Source: Globisporangium splendens
Taxonomy: Eukaryota; Oomycota; Peronosporomycetes; Pythiales; Pythiaceae
Length of the DNA stretch: 64,000 nucleotides
Direction: 5' to 3'
Assembly: GCA_006386115.1 (NCBI GenBank)
Contig: VFIW01000006.1
Location: 618,642-682,641 of the forward strand
Shown here: positions 9,113-20,608 of the stretch, one piece after another
Numbering within the stretch: the first letter of the stretch is position 1
Layout: the number at the start of each line of letters is the position of its first letter
The notes under the pieces: generated by a model
Told to the model about the DNA's origin: nothing
What the model saw: the letters and a program-made list of their open reading frames with translations, nothing else
Databases searched by the model: none
Program-made: the position numbers and the translations under genes

Positions 9113-10108
9113 TTACTTCTTGACATCGAACGAGAGATGCGCAAGGCGTTCACTCAGCGTCCAGAGTTTCTTCGCGGCGCTCTTCGACTCACTGATCTTG
9201 GATGGTTCCTCGAGCGTCGGGTATCCGCTGAGCTTCATGAAGCCCTTTGGTCCAAAGTAATCTCCTCCCTGCACGTTCAGGGCTGTGGCAGCGTAGAGAG
9301 TTGGGAGCGCCCCCATTGGCGCCGTCTGGAACAATGAGAACCATTTAAACATTTTCGTCTTGAGCCGTTCAGAGAACCTGCCTTCCGTCCCGAACGTCGC
9401 GAAGATGTTGGACTCCGTTAGCCCCGGGTGCGACACAGCTGCCGTGACGCCGACGATTCCTGCGACCTTGATCCGCCGGTCGAGCTCTTTCGTGAACAAG
9501 ATGTTGCACAACTTGCTGTCGCCGTAGACGGTCCACGCGTCGTACTTCTTCACCGACGTCTTTACGATGTTGTCTTCGTCAAACTTTGCATCGTGGTGGG
9601 CGACGCTGCTCACGTTCACGATGCGGCATGGCGCGCTCTTTTTGAGCACGTCAAAGAGATGCGCGGTGAGTGCGAACTGGCCCAAGTGGTTGATCGCGAA
9701 CTGACTTTCGTAGCCATCCACAGTGACGTCGTAGCCGGCCGCGAGGATCCCAGCATTGTTGACCAGAATGTCGAGGCGAGTGTGCGTGCTCGTGAACTCG
9801 TCAGCAAACTCCTGGACACTTTTCAGACTGCTGACGTCAAGTTTGGCAAACTCGACCTTGCCTGCTGCCGGATTCTTTGCAAGAGACTCACGGATTCGCG
9901 TCTCGGCGTGTTTCCCGCGCTCTTCGCTTCGGCATGCGAGTACGACGTTTGCTCCCTTGCGCGCCAGCTCGAGGGCCATTTCGTACCCGATGCCCGAGTT
10001 CGCGCCTGTCACGATCGCAGTCTTGCCCGTGAGCGATGGGATCTTTCTGGTATCCCAGTTTTCGGGCACTTGGGTCTTGACCGCGGCGGGCGAATTCGAG
10101 TTGCCCAT
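9113..10108 (-). CDS. Short-chain dehydrogenase/reductase (retinol dehydrogenase-like), copy 1
   Basis: 331 residues from the ATG at 10108. The Rossmann glycine motif TGANSGIG, the NNAG motif, the SSVAH serine and YGDSK (YxxxK) are present, so NAD(P)(H) binding and the catalytic Ser-Tyr-Lys are intact. An upstream in-frame ATG (10249) is possible, but the 10108 start aligns with the paralog at 13968. The protein would start MGNSNS, a fit to the N-myristoylation pattern (Gly2, Ser6). Closest in pattern to the RDH11-14/WWOX-like oxidoreductases; substrate unknown. Paired in inverted orientation with the paralog at 13968-14939. Confidence 0.88.
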   Translation of the reverse strand: MGNSNSPAAVKTQVPENWDTRKIPSLTGKTAIVTGANSGIGYEMALELARKGANVVLACRSEERGKHAETRIRESLAKNPAAGKVEFAKLDVSSLKSVQEFADEFTSTHTRLDILVNNAGILAAGYDVTVDGYESQFAINHLGQFALTAHLFDVLKKSAPCRIVNVSSVAHHDAKFDEDNIVKTSVKKYDAWTVYGDSKLCNILFTKELDRRIKVAGIVGVTAAVSHPGLTESNIFATFGTEGRFSERLKTKMFKWFSLFQTAPMGALPTLYAATALNVQGGDYFGPKGFMKLSGYPTLEEPSKISESKSAAKKLWTLSERLAHLSFDVKK

Positions 10109-10588
10109 GGTCGTATCAAAAACGAGAAAATGGTAATTGGCTGCTTGCTGAGAAGTTGGCGGAATGGAGAATGAGTTGCTGTTGACTTGATCAGCACGAG
10201 CGATACGGAGGGTGCTCGCAATCAAGCTGAAGCTACGTGGACTCGTCATCCATACCTGAGTATCTCTCTCTCTCGCTCCCGATATGCTGGAAAGCCCACT
10301 TGCTGGATGATGATGTCATGGTTGACAGCTTTGGCTCGATTAGTACAACTAACCCTACCCTATGAAATCAACTCGAACCACGAATGAAGCCTTCTGGTTG
10401 GATAAAAACCCCGTCCGAAAATGTGTGTGTACGAAACATCGGGTGTACCAAACTTGAATTCTTTGACAACTTCATCAGCCTCGCTCTAACCAGCAGCGAG
10501 TCAATTGATAGCTGGGAAGCTTTGCATTCGTGCCACTTTGGTTACGGAACGCTAGGTGCTTGTTACATATACACTATGATTTTCATGG
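10109..10588. other. Intergenic region
   Basis: 5' region of the dehydrogenase and the 3' side of the membrane-protein pseudogene. A TATCTCTCTCTCTCGCTC tract lies at 10260. I see no gene. Confidence 0.5.
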
Positions 10589-12466
10589 TTACGAGAGATC
10601 ATCAACGTTGAGCTGCAGCAAATCCTGACACGATATGGTCTCGGGGTACACGAGCCGCGCCTGCGGCTTGACCGTGTTGCCCTCGACGTCGTACACGTAC
10701 ACGTTGCGAAATCGCGCGCGTGACACTTTCGTGAGCGAGATCGTCACGAGGTCGTCCGTCTGGATGAGGAACTTGCGGTTCGCGATCACATACCCGCTGC
10801 TGTAGATCCCGTCGGCCGACGCGAACTTGACGCCCTTGATGTAGATGCAGTTGTCGTAGTCGGTGACGATACCATACCGATTCTGCAGCGCGGCGCCTGT
10901 CGCGATTTCAAACAGCGTGAGGTTGCGCTTGAGCTCAATCAGTCGCTCTTCGTCTTCGGAAAAGCCTGTGACTCTCTGTACAAGCAGCTTATCGGGAAAG
11001 AAATGTCGGTACGCCTTGCGCAGCGCGACGTACACGAAGACAAACACGAAGGTGCTGAACACTGGGAACAGCAGCATCGTGGCAAACGATGGACCGTGGC
11101 TCGGCAAATGGTGGATCGACTAGAAGCGCATCGGGCTGATGGCCAGTGTCTCCTCGTTGGCTTCGCTCATCGCGAGGCTGTAGTCGTTGGCCGAGTACAT
11201 CACGATGGTCTTGAGTAGTCGAGGAAAGAGATTGGCGATTCCCACGCGCTCCTCAAAGCCGATGAAAAACAGCACAATCGTGAACACGGGGTTGATCCGT
11301 TCGTGAAGAATGTTACCAATGAAACTGATGAGGCAAAAGTAGAGCGTCAGCAGATCCGCGCGCATAATCGCTGAGTACAGAAAGTATCCGGGCGTGTTGG
11401 CGAGCTCATTGCCTGTGTATAAGCAAAACTCCATGAGTGGCCAGAAGCCGCCGATCCACCACGAGAGCACGACGAGAGAGCTGCGCATCCATAACGTCGC
11501 CGACGCGGCGACAAACGCGTCGCCGATCCAGAGCTTCTTGGCGCGGAAGTTTCGGTAGATCACCATGAGCAGCACGGTGAGGTTCACGATCACGTCAAAC
11601 GCGAGCAGGAAATGCAGGAAGTGCACCCACGCCCAGGAATCGCGAAGCACAGGGCGACCGTACCACTGCCACATCGTCAGCACCGTGAGCGGGTCTTGGG
11701 ACAACTCCCAGATCACGTTGCGGAAATTCGCTTGTTCGTTCTCAAACGAGACGTAGAACCCCGTGCGGCGCGCCGTGAGCACTTGTTTGGGGTAATCTGT
11801 GAGTGGGTCGCGGGGGATGCTCCGCAGAAGCCAATAGCTGTCGGACGTGATGCCCTCGAGGGTGTACGCTTCGAGCGTTGGTCGTAGAAAGGGATACCCA
11901 GGTGCAACGACAAAGTAGTGGTCTACTGACGTGGCTCGCATATCGTTCATGATCGCGATGGTCGAGACGCCCGCGGCGCCTTTCTTGTTCATGGCCGGGA
12001 TCTTGTACTCTTGCGCCGACAGCGTGACTATGACTAAGTAGACGTCATCAGGGTCGTCGACTTTGCGCGTGAGGAAGAAGAACCGCACGGACGATGAGCA
12101 GTCCACGACGGGCATGATCAGCTCACTCACATTCGGATCGAGGTACGTGATATTGTAGGCCACATCGCGCACGTTCGCTGAGTAGATCGCTCGCTGGAAC
12201 GGGTCGTCATAAATGCGGTAGGGCAGCGTCACGCTCTTGCATGGCATGAACATGATCTCGTTCTTTTCCAGATACATTGTACCATTGCGCGGCGACGTGT
12301 CATTGCCTAAGGCAGCGATGAGCGCGCTTTCCCGGATCGTGGCTGTCCCGGCGTAGGCGCCAATGAGTTGCGACTCGTATGGCACAAAGTCCATCAAGGG
12401 GTTCTGTGCCCCTTGTAGCACGTGAGTCGCATCGAGGCACGCGGACAAGCACGTCTGAAGGTACAC
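10589..12466 (-). pseudogene. Multi-pass membrane protein of an oomycete-type paralogous family, stop-interrupted
   Basis: Read from 12466 down, one frame runs to 10589 except for a single TAG at 11120-11122 (PMRF-stop-SIHHLPSHG). TGG would restore a Trp. The product (about 625 residues) has a large non-membrane first part with GTMYL and SVRFFFLTRK, then several hydrophobic spans (SWAWVHFLHFLLAFDVIVNL; SSLVVLSWWIGGFWPLMEFC; ADLLTLYFCLISFIGNIL; AMLLFPVFSTF-like), and a soluble tail ending ARLVYPETISCQDL. No ATG begins the frame: 12466 is GTG. The frame extends about 90 bp upstream to a TGA, so the true 5' end is missing or shifted. Function unknown. I call it a pseudogene because both a stop and a missing start are seen, but a sequencing error at the TAG is possible. 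Confidence 0.65.
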
Positions 12467-13967
12467 GACCGCGGCTGCAAAGATGCAAAGCCGACGAAAC
12501 AGATTGAAGCTCTCGTTGAGTACCGTTGGCCTTTCCCGAGTGGCTGACTGAGCAACACATTCCAGAAAGGATCATGATCGACTGGAATCCGAACAAAGTC
12601 GACCACGACTGATGACCACTACTCGAAATGAGACCGTGCCGAGTGCAAAGACAAACAGTGAGCCATGGCCATCCAGTAACTTGCACACGGCCATGCTTCA
12701 GCGATTGCGTCGACTTGCTCCTAGCGCCGATGGCTTGAAAGGCAAGACCAAGTGACAGTTTGGTGGGCAGGAGGTGTCGAAGCGGGACAAAAAGACTCAA
12801 AAATGGTCCGACTAAACTCTAGATCAGACCGGTCTCAGATCAGTAAAAAGGGTCAATTGACGGGTGCGGAGCCACGTTGGCACATTTCTACCTCGATTTT
12901 TAAAGCGCGCGCGATCGGCACTCTTGTCACGGACCCATCCAAGTTTGTCCCGAATGTTGCCCTTGCACGAGTAAAGCAGCCACCCACACGACCGCGAAAG
13001 CGCCAATGTCGTTCGCATGGACGAAGTGCAGGCTACCGCCATGGCGAAACTCCTGGGCACAATAGTCGTGCAGTCCACTGCGCTCGCTGCTTTCTCCGGC
13101 GGACGCTAAGGCAACACGAAGCTGCTGCATCAATACCATGCGGAAGCAAAGTCGTCCAGAGTATGGCGTTGTTCCACTACGATACTCAGCGCGAAAAGAT
13201 GGCATCTTCTCGCAGCTCATACACGCAGTACGCTGCAAGCAATGTATTGCACCTCAAGTGTTCATAAAGGACGCAGACGCTGGCGATCGCACCGGCAAAG
13301 ATATTGAAGATAAGTGGCGTCAGCTCTCTCAACTGTACGATCGTGGCAAGCGCCGCTGTGACCCTGATGATGGAGACCAAGATGGAGCTACAGAGAGAGA
13401 GTGAGCTCTCATCTCTCTTACAGGTTTTGCCTCAGATCAGATCGGTGGAGAGAGGTTTGGGGGCTGGTTTCCTTGACGATGGGATGCAGTACGGCTTCAA
13501 CTGCTGGCCACTCGGGTTCCCTCTCGGATTGTTTGGTAGCCAAATTAATAGTTGATCGAATTCAATAAATGCGTAGTCTTGTGTGTTTTTCTCCCTTCGA
13601 TCAAAACGAGTATGCATTCGTAATTGACCTTTATGAGATTACACAGGCATAGAAACCTCTGATTGCAGCATGGGCTCGGAGAAATCCAAATCTGCGTCCT
13701 CAGCACTTCAGACTGCTATTAGTGGCACGGACTGCATCAGCGTTTATTTCGATGCAAAATATACCCATCTGGATAAAATGCATTGCAGTTTATAGCTCAT
13801 CTGTAACAAAACGTATACTGCGCTAAAGAGCCACTGGCAAAGCAGTTTTTCTCTGGCACGAGTCACTTGCTGGCCATCAACCACGCCAGCATTGATTGAT
13901 GTCCCTCCTCGCTTGCATCAGAATCGCATTTCCTCAGCAGCGAGCAGCCAGCGTACGCCCCGTGACA
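12467..13967. other. Intergenic region, possibly decayed 5' end of the membrane gene
   Basis: About 1.5 kb with no supportable gene. Immediately upstream of 12466 the minus strand keeps coding-like hydrophobic sequence in shifted frames, which may be the degraded 5' part of the pseudogene. An AGAGAGAGAGTGAG tract occurs near 13391. The rest (13400-13860) is AT-richer with nothing recognisable. Confidence 0.45.
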
Positions 13968-14939
13968 ATGGCCAGCACCAGCAGCAACACCGTGCCGGAC
14001 AAGTGGGACGCGTCTCGCATCGAGTCGCTCAAGGGCAAGGTCGTGGTGATCACGGGCGCCAACTCGGGCATCGGGTTCGTCGCGGCGCGCGAGATGGTGC
14101 GCAATGGCGCGCACGTGGTGCTCGCGTGCCGCAACGAGGAGCGCGGCAAGGCGGCCGTGCAGAAGCTCGAGAGCGAGCTCCAGGACGCCGCGCAGAGGGG
14201 CAAAGCCGAGTTCATGCAGCTCGACGTGAGCGACCTGAGCAGCGTCAAGGAGTTCTCGAGCGCGTTCCTGGAGACCCACGACCGCCTCGACGTGCTCGTC
14301 AACAACGCCGGCATCATGGGGCTCCCCCACTCGCTCTCGGTCGACGGCGTCGAGAACCAGTTCGCGACCAACCACTTGGGTCACTTTGCGCTCACAACCC
14401 AGCTTTTCGATATCCTGAAGAAGAGCGCACCGTCGCGCGTGATCAACACGTCCAGCGTGGCGCACCGCGAGGCGAAACTCGACCTCGACAACATCGTTAC
14501 GCCCAAGGAAAAGTACGCGCCGATGAAGGTGTACTCCAACACGAAGCTCTACAACCTTGTGTTCACGATGGAGCTTGACCGCCGGCTCAAGGCGAGCGGT
14601 GTCGACGGTGTCTCGTCCATCGCCGTGCACCCGGGTGTGACCGACACCAACCTATTCAACGGCCCGCTCCAGGCCGGCTTCGCGGCGCGCATGACGATGA
14701 GGTTTGCCTCGCTCTTCCCGTTCTGGCAGAAGGTCGAGATGGGTGCGCTCCCGACGTTGTACGCGGCGACGGCCCCAGGCGTCAAGAGCGGTGACTACTA
14801 CGGCTGCAACGGGTTCAAGAACTTCTGGGGCTACCCGACGCTCGAGGAACCGCAAAGCCAGAGTAAATCCGAAGCTGCCGGTGTGAGATTGTGGGACGTG
14901 AGCGAGCTGCTCGCAAAGCAAAAGTTCACTGTGAAGTAG
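13968..14939 (+). CDS. Short-chain dehydrogenase/reductase (retinol dehydrogenase-like), copy 2
   Basis: 323 residues from the ATG at 13968 (MASTSSNTVPDKWDASRIES). It contains TGANSGIG (cofactor loop), NNAG, NTSSVAH (catalytic Ser) and YSNTK (Tyr and Lys). The 13896 ATG is in frame but adds residues that do not align with copy 1. The two proteins share order and spacing of motifs throughout and the C-terminal GYPTLEEP segment. Very GC-rich at codon third positions. The Gly2 of copy 1 is replaced by Ala, so this copy would not be myristoylated. Substrate unknown. Confidence 0.9.
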   Translation: MASTSSNTVPDKWDASRIESLKGKVVVITGANSGIGFVAAREMVRNGAHVVLACRNEERGKAAVQKLESELQDAAQRGKAEFMQLDVSDLSSVKEFSSAFLETHDRLDVLVNNAGIMGLPHSLSVDGVENQFATNHLGHFALTTQLFDILKKSAPSRVINTSSVAHREAKLDLDNIVTPKEKYAPMKVYSNTKLYNLVFTMELDRRLKASGVDGVSSIAVHPGVTDTNLFNGPLQAGFAARMTMRFASLFPFWQKVEMGALPTLYAATAPGVKSGDYYGCNGFKNFWGYPTLEEPQSQSKSEAAGVRLWDVSELLAKQKFTVK

Positions 14940-15574
14940 ACGTAGTGATCTCCATGTCCTAAAGTAGGCAGTAGGCATTTTTTGTATCAAAAATCAACGT
15001 TTTTGCGAGACTAGCTGGGTGCTCTAGTTTCCGTCTTGCTGGCTGAAAATAGCGGCAGTGCTGGCTTCCGTTTCGCTCTTTGCTGTATTTGTCGGACGTT
15101 CTTCACCACGTGCAGCACACTCTAACGCTGCAGCACCTCGGGGCATTTGCCATGCGACCAGATGCCGAACCGATATGTGATGCCGCAGAAACAACGCCCA
15201 AGTCAAGTCACGCAGTTCGCGTCGTCCGTGCTGAGGAACCTGACGGCGCTCCGGAAGCAATCGTTGCGTGAAGTTGGACGCTCCAAAGTCGCAGCCGGGA
15301 ATGGGAGCTCGCCCGGCAAGACCGCGAGAAGCTGCAAGAGCATGAAAAGCGTGCGAAGTGGCCGCAGCAGCTGCAGCGGACGCACAGCGGGTCGTGCGGA
15401 CGATGGGGATGACGTTGGGGCTCTATCCTAGGAGTATGTGACGACAGCGCCTCCAGATCTGGTGGCAGCCCAGGACCACCGATGCACCCTCCAGATGCAC
15501 AAATCCTCGACCAGGTCGGGTGAGGCTTCGCACTCGATACTGTCAAGTCCACGCGTACACTGAACAAGAATGAG
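14940..15574. other. Intergenic region upstream of channel gene
   Basis: 3' UTR of the dehydrogenase and upstream region of the channel. Around 15290-15400 one frame reads as a charged, helical segment (REWELARQDREKLQEHEK) that could be an upstream coiled-coil exon of the channel, but I could not connect it by convincing splice sites. Confidence 0.4.
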
Positions 15575-18524
15575 ATGCTCTTTGAGCCGCTGAACCCATT
15601 GCGGCCGCCGATTCGACGCAACAGCCACAGCAAGAAGCAACTCTCGAATCAAACTGGCGAGGAGGCTGCCTCTGCTACAATAGAAAGAGAAGACAACGAG
15701 CGGCTTATTGGCAAACACGAAACGTTGTATGCGGCGTACGACGTAGCAAGCGCCACCACCTACCGCAGCGTCCGTGACAGCAATGACGAAGATGGCGGAG
15801 AAGACGAAGGCGAAGACGGTGACGGTGAAAGTGAGGGAGAGGGCTCCCGCGCGTACCATCAGGCGCTCACGGCAGAGGACCAAGACGAACTGGCGTACTT
15901 CTCGCAGCGGATCGGCAACTCCGACTTCAAACTTGCGCGGCGGCTCGTGATCCACCCGCACGGCCGCACGCGTGCATTCTGGGACACGATCCTCATGTTC
16001 CTCATCAGCTGTAAGTGGCTTTTGTCTAGTTCTTCTGGTGTTGTGAGTTTGGACCAGTGTTGACGCTTAGTATCGCTTCGTTCTTTTTGATTTGTGCACG
16101 CTGACGATCAGGGATTCTCGTGGTGGTGCCACTAGAGCTGAGCTTCAAGGAGCTCGATCCGCACATCCGACGCACCCTCCTGCGCTTTGACCTGTTTGTT
16201 GACTCCATGTTTGCCATCAACATCTTTCTCAAGTAAAGTCATCTCTCTATGTTGCCTGTCTCCGTGGGTCATAATGGAAGCACTGACGATCAGTGGCTGG
16301 TGTGTGTGAACAGCTTCAACACGGGCATCGAACGCGACGGCAAACTGCATTTTTTGTTCCGGTCCATCTACCGGCACTACTTGCGCGGTTGGTTCTTCCC
16401 CGACGTGATCTGGACGCTGCCGCTGTATGCACTTGTCGAATCCAAGGACCCGCACACGTATTCTTCGCACGCAACATTCTTGCGATTTGCACAAACACAC
16501 ACGCGGCTGTACACATGCTTCCGATGCAGTCGGTTTCTGCGCGTGTTCGAACTTCCGCATCTCCAGCGGCGGCTCGAGTACTCGCTGCTCATCCCATCCA
16601 GGATCAGTAGCCTCGAGAGTTTCATGTACGTTGTCGTTGCGCTCTCGCACGTGTTCAGGTACGACGAACGCCTTCATTGCCTGCGTCAATCTCCTTGAAA
16701 GCCATCCATTCGATGCCAGTGCGATCGGTTTCACATCGCACTTGTTAGCTGTATGTTTGCGCACCTGGTGTTTGGGGACCAGGAGCATCTGGCGATCGCG
16801 ACCGAGTCCAATTTGCTGGAAAACGACGAACTCCAGACCAAGTGCATCGCGTCGTTCTACCGGTCCATGATGACGATGACCACGGTTGGCTGCGGCGACA
16901 GTACGCTTCATCGAAACTGCTTTTTGATCGGTTTATGGCGTTGTTGTCCTCACCGTGGCGACGTTCTTCTCTTGTCATTTTCTATTTAGTCACGGTGCGC
17001 ACGAACACAGGTCGACTCTTTTCGCTCGCGGCCATGGTCGTCGGCGGCGGCATCTTTGCGTACGGCATCTCAAACGTCGTCGCGCTTTCCCAGCAGCTCT
17101 ACGTCGACGAGACCGAGCATCGCCACAAGATGGACAATGTCAACACGTTCATGCACACACGCTCCTTGCCCCGCAAGCTCCGGGACGAGATCCGCACCAA
17201 TTTCTTCCACATGCGCAAAGCCATGCGTGAGAGCAAGCAGCACGACTATGAGATCTTCCAGCAGATGTCGCGCACGCTGCAATCGAACGTCGCGGCGTTG
17301 TTCTGTCAGGAGATGATGCCGCGCAAGATGCCGTTCCTCGCCGGTTGCAACGCCGAATTTATCCACGAGTTGTATCTGTCCATGGAAGTCAAGTGCTACT
17401 TGCCGGGCGAAGATATCATCTGGCAGGACGACTACGGCACCGAGATGTACTTCCTCTTTGTCGGCCACGTTCAAGTGTTCCTGAGTCACACCAAAGTCGC
17501 GGCACTGGGTCCGAACGCGTTTTTCGGCGAATTCGGCATTTTCAACCCGAAGAAACCGCGGCTCGCGACGATCCAGGCGCTTGACTTCTGCGAAACCCAC
17601 TGCATCCAACGCTGTGAACTCTTCCGCATCCTCGTATGCCATCCATTTATGCTACGCACGATCCAGCAGCTCGCGACGCTCCGGTCCCGGAAAGCGCTTA
17701 ATATCTTGTACGAAAGCGGTGGGAAATCGCGCACACTGCTTCAGGGACTCGCGTCCATGTGGCTCCAAGAGGGTATCCTGGCGTTGCTTCCGCGTGAACT
17801 TGTGGCGTCCAAGGACGAGTTCCCGTCGCTGCAGGAGTACCTGCCCGTGACGCCGATCATGGCGTTCACAAGTGCTGCTGGGTGTCGCGCCTCGGTGCGG
17901 GCCAGTTTCATGAATGCATCGGGTCCAGACGCTAACGCTGCTGGAGGTGGAACCACAAGTCGTCACAAATCGGTCGTCGTCATGAACGGCGGCGCTGAGC
18001 CCCCATCGACGACAATGAGGACATTGAACCAGCTGAGAGGCAATGTACCGTCGAGTGCAGGGAAATCTGCTCCCCAGCGTCGCACGTTGATCGGAGCAGC
18101 CGATAAAGGACATTTGATGAAAACGCTCGCGAGTATTGGACACCAGCGCTCCGTGGAGTTCTTCGATCAAGAGAAAGCTCACGGCAGAGCTAACAAGTCA
18201 GAGAGAGAAGCCACCGGCAGCACTGGTCCTACTCCAAGCAGCACCGGCATTTCAACTCTTCCGCCGCTGCCTTCGATAAGCGACGAGCGCATGGACACGC
18301 TGATGCGCCAGACACACGAGGTCGTCAAACGACAGGAGCTGCTTGACGAACAATTACAGGGACTACTGACAGCGCTGGCCGATGATCCACATGGCCTCAA
18401 CCGATTCCGCGAACACTACCAGCTGAACGCGGCACCAGCACCTCTTGTCCGCGAGCACTCGCAGTACTTCCACCGTAGTCAAAGCATCCGTGAAGGTGAT
18501 GAAGGGCGACACGCAAAATCGTAG
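15575..18524 (+). CDS. Cyclic-nucleotide-binding-domain cation channel
   Basis: Six-transmembrane channel of the CNG/HCN/EAG superfamily. Exons 15575-16010, 16112-16232, 16314-16658, 16749-16900 and 16990-18524 give about 862 residues. Landmarks in order: acidic N-terminus; S1 (FWDTILMFLISWILVVVPLE); S2 with INIFLNFNTG; RHYLRGWFFPDVIW before and in S3; basic S4-like FRCSRFLRVFELPHLQRR; pore helix and filter MTMTTVGCGD; S6 TNTGRLFSLAAMVVGGGIFA; C-linker; then a CNBD (LPGEDIIWQ, FGEFGIF, PRLATI). The Ser-rich tail is probably disordered. The filter is GCG rather than GYG or GFG. The start is the first Met in frame; an upstream exon is possible. Exon 3 contains a 72-nt in-frame segment with splice-like ends (see finding). 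Confidence 0.85.
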
Positions 18525-18693
18525 TCACGCACTTACCTTCTGAGCCAGACTCACACCCCACAGCTTTTTTCGAAAGCAAACCAAATTCTATTATGATAAG
18601 AGGGCAGTAGTCTATCCAGTTTTTTTTTCACAAATGCGAAAAAGAGATACCGTGTTCGAGGTGGTTGTGTCCAGCGTGGCTTGGCTTGGAGAG

Positions 18694-20608
<1,915 letters not shown>

